This document shows, one piece after another, positions 26,970 to 35,499 of a stretch of 64,000 nucleotides of DNA (the stretch's first letter is position 1; every line of letters starts with the position of its first letter). Below the pieces are notes generated by a model. That model was not told the origin of the DNA. It did no database searches and saw nothing but the letters and a program-made list of their open reading frames with translations. The DNA lies in the NCBI GenBank assembly GCA_946183365.1, contig CAMHAH010000008.1:1-64000 (forward strand). The letters run 5' to 3'. The translations under genes were made by a program, and so were the position numbers. The DNA is from an uncultured Clostridia bacterium (lineage in GTDB: Bacteria > Bacillota > Clostridia > Oscillospirales > Acutalibacteraceae).

Positions 26970-28258
26970 TCGTTTCTCACCTTGCTCTGCAATACGTTCA
27001 TTTTCACCAGCGGAGAGGGGCTTTCATCCATATCAGTTTGATAGATTTCATTACCGTATATGAAGCACAACAGGATCGGCGTGTACAAACACAGGTTATC
27101 CAGCCACATACCGGTGTTGATCAACGACAGAATGAGAGGCTGTATAAACGCCCAGAAAACCAGACAATAGCCCGGGTGACCTTTTATCGGTCTGAAAAAA
27201 GTGCGCCAGATCCCGCGATACATCAATATCATCGGAATACCGCCGAGCAGACCATAGTTCGCAAAAGTATCTAAGATAAAGGAATGACCACCCGTCACAA
27301 ATCTGCCTTTTGCCAGATTTCCGAACAACGGATTACTCAAGAAAGCATTTATAGACAGCATATACAATGCGCCGCGGTCATCATCAAAGCCCTCTATAGC
27401 GTCCTTTCCGAGAAAGATCGCGTTGATCTTATCGGTCATTGTACTGTTCCCGAGGAAATTTCCTAAGGCGCTGACGATAGCCGCTACGGTCGTGCGAAAG
27501 AGAATTACCGCCAGCAAAAGAACAAGTATAAGTACGATAAATCTCTTTACTGTAATATCACGCGGGATAACGAGCATCAGCAAAGAGATCATCAGCAGCA
27601 TGAAAGCATAGGTATACTCCGCGGCGATCGCGGTAGCAAACACTAATACGGTGATCAGTATCATTGGCACAATATGCAGTCGTTTCATCTTGAACGCTAT
27701 AACGACAAACGGATAAAGCAGCACCATAGAGTATACAAAGCCGTAGCCGCCTATATTCATCCAGTTATACATTACGGCAATCGGATCCTGTGAGGTCGCA
27801 GTAGTAGCCAACACACGCGCCGCGTTTGGAAATATCATACAACCTATGATCGTGGTGAACGCGGTTATGACAAAAGCGATCACTATTACAGATGTATACA
27901 ATCCGCAAAAAAAGATATTTGATACCAGGTAAAAGCCGATACATACAGGCAGCAAAAACAGCAGGACCTGATATCCCGACAGCAGCACATCACTGTTCTG
28001 ATTTGCTATCAGCACGATCATTTCATAAATGATAAAAGGAAGTAAAAGCAGTATAAACTCTTTGATGTCAGTCATGCGGCAAGTGATAAACGTAAACAAT
28101 ACCGCTGCCACCACTAAAGCCATATAGGAGTAGGTGGTCAGATAAGTGCTCACCGCTCTGGGGATGATCGGCATGATCCCGAACAAAAGCAGAAAAATCA
28201 GGACAAAGCACTTATAATTCAGTTTTTTAAAGAATACTTTTACTTTGTCCAGATACAT
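26966..28258 (-). CDS. Wzy/O-antigen ligase-like membrane protein
   Basis: Codes for 430 residues with about ten to twelve hydrophobic helices. A longer polar loop sits between late helices, with GGHSFILDTFANYGLLGG, the pattern shared by Wzy polymerases and WaaL ligases. It probably joins repeat units or transfers a finished glycan outside the membrane. Its presence beside a Wzm/Wzt exporter is unusual, because ABC-exported glycans are usually fully polymerised inside the cell. Sequence alone cannot tell polymerase from ligase. Confidence 0.83.
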   Translation of the reverse strand: MYLDKVKVFFKKLNYKCFVLIFLLLFGIMPIIPRAVSTYLTTYSYMALVVAAVLFTFITCRMTDIKEFILLLLPFIIYEMIVLIANQNSDVLLSGYQVLLFLLPVCIGFYLVSNIFFCGLYTSVIVIAFVITAFTTIIGCMIFPNAARVLATTATSQDPIAVMYNWMNIGGYGFVYSMVLLYPFVVIAFKMKRLHIVPMILITVLVFATAIAAEYTYAFMLLMISLLMLVIPRDITVKRFIVLILVLLLAVILFRTTVAAIVSALGNFLGNSTMTDKINAIFLGKDAIEGFDDDRGALYMLSINAFLSNPLFGNLAKGRFVTGGHSFILDTFANYGLLGGIPMILMYRGIWRTFFRPIKGHPGYCLVFWAFIQPLILSLINTGMWLDNLCLYTPILLCFIYGNEIYQTDMDESPSPLVKMNVLQSKVRNE

Positions 28259-28283
28259 ACCGAATTCTCGCTTTATCGTTCAG

Positions 28284-29462
28284 TTAATTATCAAAAAACT
28301 CCCGACTGAGAAAATCTAAGATCTTCCTCGCCTGGATTATATTAGACTTGTTTTCAAGCACAAACCGCCTTGCGTCGGCAGCCTTTTTCTTTCGCTCTTC
28401 AAAGGGCTGTGAGAAAATCTCTCTCAGCTTGTTCGCTACGCCGTCCGACGTTTCGTCCTCCAAAAGATACACATAAGGGTAATACTCCGCCGGCATACCC
28501 GGCAGTTTAGTAGTCATAGTCGGCGTTCCCGACACCATATATTCCATATTTTTGGACGGGAATGAATACTTCGTATACTCGGGCGCTGTCGGACGGGGAT
28601 TGACGAGAAGAGACGCCTTTTGCTCCTCTCTTACGATCACTTCGTTGCCGGATCTTCCCATATACCGGATATTAGGGTGTTTTTCACACAGGCTTTTCAA
28701 TCGTTCTCTATAATCACCGTCACCGTATACTTTTAATATTGCGTCAGGGATATCCGCCAAAGCAAATCCCTCTGCCAATGTCCCGATACCGTATTTAGTG
28801 TGGATATTGCCGGCATACAGTACGATCTTCTCTCCTGTCTGTTCTTCATAAGAAGCCTCCGGATTCGGATCGCAGACCGTAGGGTCAACGTGGCCCTCCA
28901 GAACGATATAGGGCTTGTTTTTACCAAGGTATTCGTTCATGTACTCTGTCAGAAAAACATAACCGTCAAAGCGTCTCAGCAGGAAGTTGCTTGCTTTTTT
29001 TCTCAGCCTGCCCGAATCGAACATTTCGGGAAGATCGGTAACGATAGCGATACAGGGGATCCTTCTAAGACGGCACGCAAAGGAAAACGCCGCAGCGATC
29101 GCCGCGTTGAGTCCGTCACATACTGCAAAGGTCTCTTTGTCCTTTTTTATCCTCATTATCCCGAAAAAAGCGCCGAAGAAGATCATCAGTTGGCGAACAC
29201 CGGGATAATTCAAGGTAGTGATATAATGAAAATACGCGTTTCCTTCCTTCTCATCCTTCTCCCGAACCAGCTTTCTCGACGTAACAGCACGGTTGATCGG
29301 CAATCCGGAAAAGGCGCGAACTTCTGCTCCGTTTTGAGAAAAGCCTTTTATCATCAGACTGTGGTACTTCTGGTCCGGAACCATAGTAGGTACATTTCTC
29401 TCACTGACTATTCTGTTATAGGTCTTATCGGTACAATTAGAGTACCCGTAAAGAATACGCAT
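28284..29462 (-). CDS. Family 4 glycosyltransferase
   Basis: Codes for 392 residues, GT-B. N-terminal ILYGYSNCTDKTYNRIVSER; donor half with IVLYAGNIHTKYGIGTLAEG, IRYMGRSGNEVIVREEQKAS and YSFPSKNMEYMVSGTPTMTT. The latter matches the variant donor site of capsular GT4 enzymes. It abuts the deacetylase gene with a one-base overlap of stop and start. Confidence 0.88.
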   Translation of the reverse strand: MRILYGYSNCTDKTYNRIVSERNVPTMVPDQKYHSLMIKGFSQNGAEVRAFSGLPINRAVTSRKLVREKDEKEGNAYFHYITTLNYPGVRQLMIFFGAFFGIMRIKKDKETFAVCDGLNAAIAAAFSFACRLRRIPCIAIVTDLPEMFDSGRLRKKASNFLLRRFDGYVFLTEYMNEYLGKNKPYIVLEGHVDPTVCDPNPEASYEEQTGEKIVLYAGNIHTKYGIGTLAEGFALADIPDAILKVYGDGDYRERLKSLCEKHPNIRYMGRSGNEVIVREEQKASLLVNPRPTAPEYTKYSFPSKNMEYMVSGTPTMTTKLPGMPAEYYPYVYLLEDETSDGVANKLREIFSQPFEERKKKAADARRFVLENKSNIIQARKILDFLSREFFDN

Positions 29463-30214
29463 TACAGCTCTTTGTATCCTCTCAAAACTATATTCGGTTG
29501 AGCGCCGTACGGCGGGATCGGATTACCTATAGGATAACCGTCCTCCATCCCTCGTCTGTCGACAAGTTTACCGTCCTTATCATAATCGGGATGGATCATG
29601 ATCTCTGTATTATCGGGAACATTGAAACCGTCGATATCCATAACATAAGCAAAATATTTGGTGGTTACAAATCCCTGATCTCTCAGCCAGTTATTATAGC
29701 GCTCTTTTACCAACCTTTTAATAAAGTTGATATTACCCACATTGCGGTGGAGCCTGATCTTATTGATACCGTGTTCCTTACAAACCTTCACGGCTATGGG
29801 AGCGACAAAAATCCCTGTATGAATATGATGGTGCGAATCGGCATGAGTAATGGTGATGCCCGCTCTCTGTATTTTATCTGCCTGTGCCGAAAGCTCCTTA
29901 TAGATCGCGGCACTTTCTTCGGCGGTCAGTCTCTTTGTGCGGTCATACTTCTTATTGAAGCGTCCCTCAGTCACAAAACGCGGACAGCTTTTAATATCGT
30001 CTGTAAGTGGAATCCCCTCTGTCAAATTAAGGTGGATACCGATCTTATCTATGAACCCGCGCTCCTTTGCCAGAGTGACCGCCTCATCAAAGTATTCGCC
30101 CGTCGCCATCATGGTGGTATCGGTGACGAGTCCCTGTTCAAAGGTTTCTGCGATCGCCTTGGAGCAATGCTCGTTCAAGCCGAAGTCATCGGCATTGACA
30201 ATGATACTGTTCAT
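29462..30214 (-). CDS. ChbG/YdjC-family carbohydrate deacetylase
   Basis: Codes for 250 residues. Metal-binding motifs are present: NADDFGLNEH at the start (Asp pair), GIHLNLTEG and HADSHHHIHTG. The family removes an N-acetyl group from chito-oligosaccharide-like substrates with a TIM-barrel metal site. Inside a polysaccharide cluster it likely trims an N-acetylhexosamine of a glycan or precursor. The start at 30214 is chosen because it forms a TAATG overlap with the upstream gene; a longer reading from 30244 lies wholly inside that gene. No signal peptide, so cytoplasmic. Confidence 0.9.
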   Translation of the reverse strand: MNSIIVNADDFGLNEHCSKAIAETFEQGLVTDTTMMATGEYFDEAVTLAKERGFIDKIGIHLNLTEGIPLTDDIKSCPRFVTEGRFNKKYDRTKRLTAEESAAIYKELSAQADKIQRAGITITHADSHHHIHTGIFVAPIAVKVCKEHGINKIRLHRNVGNINFIKRLVKERYNNWLRDQGFVTTKYFAYVMDIDGFNVPDNTEIMIHPDYDKDGKLVDRRGMEDGYPIGNPIPPYGAQPNIVLRGYKEL

Positions 30215-31272
30215 TATTTCATTCTCTTTCTGATAATTTGCCATAAGCCGTCAAATGTATTTCGCGCCCACAGCATTGTTCGGTAGTAATGATCCATTCT
30301 TCGGGCTGAGCCCTTCTTATATAAACGGATAAACCGTTGATGAAGCTTATTATCAGGTGTTGTATTATTTACCCAAAGCGCAACATCTTCGCTGTCAAGA
30401 ATTTCACGGTAGAAAGCCATTCTCCTGCTTTTCGAAAAAATGTGTCCCCTGCGGTACATATTCGGAACACATGAAAAAATATAGGCGAGGTTTCCTTTTG
30501 AAAGCAAGGAAAACTGAGAGTCATAGATCCCGAGCCCCTGATATAAACAGTTGCGATAGTCAATAAACATCAGATTCTTCTCATACAAATCATTTCGAAA
30601 TCGGTTGGCGAGAGTGTCCTCTCCCCGGCGTACCCAGTGATAAAACGTCTCGTTTACCAGTGAAATGGATTTTGCTTTCATAAAGCACTCGCAGTTAAAG
30701 ATCAGATCTTCTCCCGGCTCTGTATGGGGAGCAAAAAGCGTTTGCGGTTGTTCTTGAAGCAGCCGTGTTCTGTACACCTTCGCCCATACCATATTGAATC
30801 CGCCTTTTTCTTCCAACTCCCTTACAGCGGATGCGGAGTCTGCGGACGGCATTTCCGTAAGCTGCGTTTTACGGATCTGCTGTTTTTGGGTATACTCCAC
30901 CTTGTAACCGTAAACAATAATATCGTCATTACTCTTGATGCGCTTCAGCACAGAGTCGGCATAACCCGCATCCACGGTATCGTCGGAATCCACAAAGGTC
31001 AAGTGTGTTCCTACGGCACTTTTGATTCCCGCATTTCTCGCGTTTGCCGGCCCCGCGTTTTTTTGATGGATCACTCGGATATTATCGAACCTTTCCGCGT
31101 ATCGGTCACACAAGACGGGGCTTGAGTCCGATGAGCCGTCATCCACCAGAATGATCTCATATTGATTTGTCTTACTGTCCAGAAGGCTGTCCAGACATTC
31201 CGAAAGGTACTTTTCAGTATTATATACGGGAACAATGATACTCAGCTTTATTTCTGTGCTGATAGCGATCAC
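30214..31272 (-). CDS. Family 2 glycosyltransferase
   Basis: Codes for 352 residues. GT-A core KLSIIVPVYNTEKYLSECLD, ILVDDGSSDSS, NAGPANARNAGIKS and FVDSDDTVD. The C-terminus is helical. It starts at a GTG, and the only nearby ribosome-site-like sequence (GGTGAG) is very close, so the exact start is uncertain and translation may depend on coupling to the gene upstream. Confidence 0.88.
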   Translation of the reverse strand: MIAISTEIKLSIIVPVYNTEKYLSECLDSLLDSKTNQYEIILVDDGSSDSSPVLCDRYAERFDNIRVIHQKNAGPANARNAGIKSAVGTHLTFVDSDDTVDAGYADSVLKRIKSNDDIIVYGYKVEYTQKQQIRKTQLTEMPSADSASAVRELEEKGGFNMVWAKVYRTRLLQEQPQTLFAPHTEPGEDLIFNCECFMKAKSISLVNETFYHWVRRGEDTLANRFRNDLYEKNLMFIDYRNCLYQGLGIYDSQFSLLSKGNLAYIFSCVPNMYRRGHIFSKSRRMAFYREILDSEDVALWVNNTTPDNKLHQRFIRLYKKGSARRMDHYYRTMLWARNTFDGLWQIIRKRMK

Positions 31273-31273
31273 C

Positions 31274-32392
31274 TCACCGGGCTAATATATTGCGGAAAAT
31301 ACGCAGATGCGTATCCGCCAGATTCTCATAGGTAAAGGGCTCAATAGTTTTGACGGCATTATTCATCATCTTCTCTCTGAACAGATCATTAAATAATACC
31401 TCACACATTTTTTTACGGAGCTGTTCGACATCTCCTACCTTGATGATAAAGCCGTTCTCTCCGTCTGTGATCAGTTCTATCGCAGCAACACAGCGATCGG
31501 TCGAAATAACGGGACAGCCCTTCGCCATCGCCTCGTTGATCACCAACCCCCATGTCTCGGTAGATGAAGGATGCACAAACATATCCGCGGCGCAAAAATA
31601 CTCGCTGAGCTTTTCGGGAAGCATAAAGTCCATTAGCACAATATTCTTTACGCCCGATTCTTTGATCAAACGCTCATAGCTTTCTTTCTCTTCTCCTCCG
31701 CCGATGATATAAAGGACACAATTATCCGGCATATCCTTCCACGCTTTGATCAGAACATCATATTTTTTTAACTGAATAAACCTTCCGACTGCCAACGCGA
31801 CCTTCTTGCCGCTCAAGTTCAGTTTTTCTTTATATTTCTTTTGAAGGGTACTCTTTTGGTTCGGAAGAATGATATCCTCTTTGTGCAGCGATGTAAACGG
31901 ATGAACAAAGACTTTGTCCTCCTCAGCGCCGCCCTTGATCACAGTCCTTTGCGCGATCTCAGAGCCGCAGAGAAAATACGCTCCCGAACGAAAGACCCAA
32001 CGCTTTACAGCATCCTTGATGATATCGGCTTTAGTCTTTTCTCTCCATATGTCGATACCGTCGATATTTATAAATACTTTTTTATGGTTTTTCAGGAGCG
32101 TGCTGATGGTTTTCAGTTTTATTAAAGACGAATAACCGTCAATGATATAAATATCAAATCCACCTGATAACGCTTCAGATAAAAAGCTCCTGGCAGGAAG
32201 CTCTCTTAATAATTTACTTCTCGCAGCCTTTTTTGTCGAAAAACAAGGTTCTTGAGAGTTCAGCCAATCCTTTTCTCTTGTTTTCTCATCTGAGGAAATA
32301 TAATAAGCAAATATATCGTTTTCTTTAGAGAGGGCGTTCATCCATTCGATTCTATAAGGAGACAGCAAACCGGTAAGATAAAAGATTTTCAA
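31274..32392 (-). CDS. Family 4 glycosyltransferase
   Basis: Codes for 372 residues. GT-B with N-terminal MKIFYLTGLLSPYRIEWMNA and donor domain ALAVGRFIQLKKYDVLIKAW, FVHPSSTETWGLVINEAMAK and GCPVISTDRC. It lies 26 bp after a GT2 gene. Confidence 0.92.
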   Translation of the reverse strand: MKIFYLTGLLSPYRIEWMNALSKENDIFAYYISSDEKTREKDWLNSQEPCFSTKKAARSKLLRELPARSFLSEALSGGFDIYIIDGYSSLIKLKTISTLLKNHKKVFINIDGIDIWREKTKADIIKDAVKRWVFRSGAYFLCGSEIAQRTVIKGGAEEDKVFVHPFTSLHKEDIILPNQKSTLQKKYKEKLNLSGKKVALAVGRFIQLKKYDVLIKAWKDMPDNCVLYIIGGGEEKESYERLIKESGVKNIVLMDFMLPEKLSEYFCAADMFVHPSSTETWGLVINEAMAKGCPVISTDRCVAAIELITDGENGFIIKVGDVEQLRKKMCEVLFNDLFREKMMNNAVKTIEPFTYENLADTHLRIFRNILAR

Positions 32393-32418
32393 CTACAGCC
32401 CTCCCTCAGGTGTTTCGA

Positions 32419-33360
32419 TCAATATTTTACAAATAGGGTATAAAGCGTTTTCTCTGATACAATTCCCAGAGTACAGAAAAGTTTTGATTTTGATGTCGGA
32501 ATCTTCATCGCCTCTTGATAAGAAAAGCCGATTTCCTCTCTCAAAGAACGAAACTCATCAAATGAAAGCAGCTTCGCAGAGGAATGAAGCACGCCTAACT
32601 TCCACCGGTCAATAAGGATCTCGCTGTCAAAAGGCAGATTCTCCAACGAACGGATCTCACGTGAGAAATTCTCAACACCGGAGAGCAGGTTTTCTTTTTT
32701 TGTCGCAGTCATTATTGAGCCTTCGTGAGGATAATAGTGGTAAAGCTGTGAATAATTGATAGATATCCTGTTTGATACATCAATTACTTTCCAGATAAAG
32801 GCTCTGTCTACAGAAAACTTTACCTGCTTATTGAAACGAAACTTATTCTTATCCAGCAAGCTTTTCTTCACAAGCATACACCAGCACGCTGTTAAGAATT
32901 TTTTCCTCGGCAACAGCAACCGCATCAATTCCTGCTTGTCGATCAGCTCACCGCCGAATGTATCTTCAAAATCGAATAAAGTCTTTGAGTCGACATACTT
33001 AAACGAAGAGAAAGAAGCATCTGTATCAAAACGCTTCGCATCATCCATCAGGACTTCCAGATATTTCGGATGAATAACATCGTCTGAATCGACAAACACA
33101 ATATACTCGCCCTCGGCAATATCCAAAGCCGCATTTCGAGCATCTGCAAGACCGCCGTTTTCTTTTTTTATCAGCTTGATAGTAATATCCGAAGTATCCT
33201 GCGTTGCTTCTTCAAATATAGCTTCAGTGTTATCTGTTGAGCCGTCATTGACCGCGATAAGTTCAAAATCTCTGAACGTCTGATTCAAAACAGACGTCAC
33301 GCTGTCTTTCACATAAGCGGATACATTATACATCGGGAAGATAACAGAAACCTTAGGCAT
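32419..33360 (-). CDS. Family 2 glycosyltransferase
   Basis: Codes for 313 residues. GT-A core VSVIFPMYNVSAYVKDSVTS, AVNDGSTDNT, ENGGLADARNAAL and FVDSDDVIHPKYL. It is the second or third gene from the main promoter. The codon use and base composition here look more AT-rich than in the flanking housekeeping genes (not computed), consistent with acquired DNA. Confidence 0.9.
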   Translation of the reverse strand: MPKVSVIFPMYNVSAYVKDSVTSVLNQTFRDFELIAVNDGSTDNTEAIFEEATQDTSDITIKLIKKENGGLADARNAALDIAEGEYIVFVDSDDVIHPKYLEVLMDDAKRFDTDASFSSFKYVDSKTLFDFEDTFGGELIDKQELMRLLLPRKKFLTACWCMLVKKSLLDKNKFRFNKQVKFSVDRAFIWKVIDVSNRISINYSQLYHYYPHEGSIMTATKKENLLSGVENFSREIRSLENLPFDSEILIDRWKLGVLHSSAKLLSFDEFRSLREEIGFSYQEAMKIPTSKSKLFCTLGIVSEKTLYTLFVKY

Positions 33361-33381
33361 ATCGTTTCTTCCTTTCCTTTA

Positions 33382-34608
33382 TTATTCTTTATATGTTGCG
33401 CTCTCAATACATTCCGTATATTTTTGAACGGATATTTCCTTTGACGCGTGCTCAACAGCATATTCTCTTGCGCTGTTCTTACCTAAGCTAAGAGTGTCTC
33501 CTGAAACCTCCTTTATTGCTTTTGCAAGCATATCAGCGTTCTCGGGTTCTACACAAATACCCGCGCCGGATTTATCCAGTACCTGAGCAAGCTCACTGTC
33601 GGTATCGAACGACGCGATGATGGGCGTATCGCACGCCATGATACTCCACAGCTTACTCGGGACAGCCGACTTGCCGACGCCCTTTTTGCAGGTGATCAGC
33701 GCTACGTCTCCGAGACTGTATACCTGAGCTGTTCTCTCAACAGGCAAAAGATCAAAAAGCTTAACGTTATCAAGCTCCAGCTCCTTCGCAAGAGCTTTTG
33801 CGCTGTCAAATTCTGTGCCGCCGCCGAAGATGACAAACGAAATATCACGGTTATTTTTTAGCATATCAGCCGCGCGCAGAATAATATCGGCTCCCTGAGA
33901 AGCGCCGAAATTACCGGCGTATACCACGTTAAAGCTGTTTTTGACTATATTATATTCCTCAAACAGAGGGTTTTTGTCTTTGGGCACAGGAGCTACCGCG
34001 TCGGTATCTATCCAGTTGGATACGGCGATGACCTTGTCGGCGTCAGCGCCCCGGGAGACGACCTTGTCCCTCATAGCTTCGGACAGAGTTATTATCTTAG
34101 AGGCGCTGCGGTATGTCTTTTTCTCCATCCTCTCGCCTAAACGGAATAAAACAGAATTCTCACTCGCAAGACCGCTGGTCACCAATGAATCGGGAAAGAG
34201 ATCCTGGATCGAATAGACGAACGGAACGCCGAGCTTCTTTGCCGCTCTGCCCGCCATACGTCCCTGGGTAGGCGGCGTGCTGACCGCGAATATAACGTCA
34301 GCGTCCCTGCGGCGTTTCGCGATGCTGTACTGCCTTAAGTTGCACCAAAGGTATCTTACTGCGCGCATCAGTGGGTTTTTGCTCTCGCGAGGCGCTGAGA
34401 AACGCTGTATCTCTACACCATTGTGAGTTTCTTTTTTTATGTTTTTATATCGCTTTATCTCATTATCTGAAAGCCCGCGCGTCGGCGTCGGACAAATGAC
34501 GCTGACCGAGTGTCCTCTCGCGATCAGCCCATCGATTATATCTCGCTCAAGGTGACTGAACGCGATATTCTCAGGATAATAATAAGCGTCAAGTAGCAAG
34601 ATGTTCAT
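33382..34608 (-). CDS. Family 4 glycosyltransferase, WcaI/WbuB-like
   Basis: Codes for 408 residues. It starts MNILLLDAYYYPENIAFSHL, with FSAPRESKNPLMRAVRYLWC, STPPTQGRMAGRAAKKLGVP and IQDLFPDSLVTSG, a pattern shared by WcaI/WbuB-type transferases of capsule and O-antigen clusters. The donor domain has AGNFGASQGADIILRAADML and SAVPSKLWSIMACDTPIIAS. It overlaps the acetyltransferase gene by 20 bp. Confidence 0.9.
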   Translation of the reverse strand: MNILLLDAYYYPENIAFSHLERDIIDGLIARGHSVSVICPTPTRGLSDNEIKRYKNIKKETHNGVEIQRFSAPRESKNPLMRAVRYLWCNLRQYSIAKRRRDADVIFAVSTPPTQGRMAGRAAKKLGVPFVYSIQDLFPDSLVTSGLASENSVLFRLGERMEKKTYRSASKIITLSEAMRDKVVSRGADADKVIAVSNWIDTDAVAPVPKDKNPLFEEYNIVKNSFNVVYAGNFGASQGADIILRAADMLKNNRDISFVIFGGGTEFDSAKALAKELELDNVKLFDLLPVERTAQVYSLGDVALITCKKGVGKSAVPSKLWSIMACDTPIIASFDTDSELAQVLDKSGAGICVEPENADMLAKAIKEVSGDTLSLGKNSAREYAVEHASKEISVQKYTECIESATYKE

Positions 34609-35215
34609 GTTTTACCCGATAATGATATTTATTCATCCTTCTGCCTTCAAAGGTAATGAACTCCTGAGAGAGTTTGAAGCCGTTCTTGTTATAAAATATA
34701 TTGGCGTCATCGTTATCATCCGCGTCGGTTTCAAGAGTAATATAATCAAAATGAGTAAAGTCGACGCGCTTCTTCATTTCTTCGATCAATTTAGTACCTA
34801 AACCGTGCTTCTGGTATTCGGGGGCGACGCCGATGGAGAACACCTTGACATATTCCTCCTCACGCGTATGAGTATACGGCATACTCAAAGCGGAGAACAT
34901 CTTAAAGAAGATAGAGGGCTTCTTTAAGAAAGAAAGAAAAGAGTACCAAACAAAGGGGAAGAAACGCCTCCACAGCATATATCTGTACACTCCTGTCGTG
35001 TCGTAGGAATACGCGATGAAGCCGACAGGCTTATCGTCGTTTAAAGCTACCAACAGTTCAGACTTCTTATGTGTTACAAAAGCCTTATAGAGTTGACGAA
35101 GAAATCCCGGATGCAGTGTGGACAGGAAAAAACCCTTAAACGATTGTTGATGCAGCTCTACTATCTTGTCGAGCAGCTCTTTTTCGCGGATATCAACGCT
35201 TCGAATAACAAGCAC
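34589..35215 (-). CDS. GNAT-family N-acetyltransferase
   Basis: Codes for 208 residues. The acetyl-CoA site is visible as VFSIGVAPEYQKHGLGTKLI (Q-x-x-G-x-G) near 125-145. Start at the GTG 35215 is preferred because GGGGGAG is 5 nt upstream; an in-frame ATG at 35290 would place translation only ~10 nt after the likely transcription start and lacks a site. First gene of the polysaccharide operon; it may acetylate an amino-sugar precursor, but protein or small-molecule substrates cannot be excluded. Confidence 0.82.
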   Translation of the reverse strand: MLVIRSVDIREKELLDKIVELHQQSFKGFFLSTLHPGFLRQLYKAFVTHKKSELLVALNDDKPVGFIAYSYDTTGVYRYMLWRRFFPFVWYSFLSFLKKPSIFFKMFSALSMPYTHTREEEYVKVFSIGVAPEYQKHGLGTKLIEEMKKRVDFTHFDYITLETDADDNDDANIFYNKNGFKLSQEFITFEGRRMNKYHYRVKHEHLAT

Positions 35216-35307
35216 GGTTACTCCCCCTTGGATATGTGCAATGTCTTGTGCGAATGATGAGGCAAGCTTTAAAAAGCCACACTCCCCCATTTAAATTTTT
35301 TATGCTA

Positions 35308-35336
35308 ATTATATCACTATGATGAACTTTTGTCAA
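35308..35336 (-). promoter_or_regulatory. Main promoter of the polysaccharide operon
   Basis: A perfect sigma-A match on the minus strand: TTGACA (35336-35331), 17-bp spacer, TATAAT (35313-35308). It reads inward into the acetyltransferase and glycosyltransferase genes. The leader to the chosen start is about 85 nt. Confidence 0.92.
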
Positions 35337-35379
35337 TTAATTACATTTTTTCTCTAAAATTTTATTTATCACTCACAAA

Positions 35380-35408
35380 TTGACGTGCAAAAAAACAAAT
35401 CCTATAAT
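35380..35408 (+). promoter_or_regulatory. Outward-facing promoter at the element edge
   Basis: On the plus strand TTGACG (35380-35385), 17 bp, TATAAT (35403-35408). It is back to back with the operon promoter and reads out of the element across the attachment site, antisense to the 5' part of spoVAD. Only a six-codon reading frame follows before the junction, so the product would be an RNA. Confidence 0.75.
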
Positions 35409-35499
35409 GAATAGAGGATAATAACAGGTTCAAAAAGATCAGCAAAGCAGATAGCATCAGACATTATGATGCCCATATATAAGTAATCGGTCGATAACT

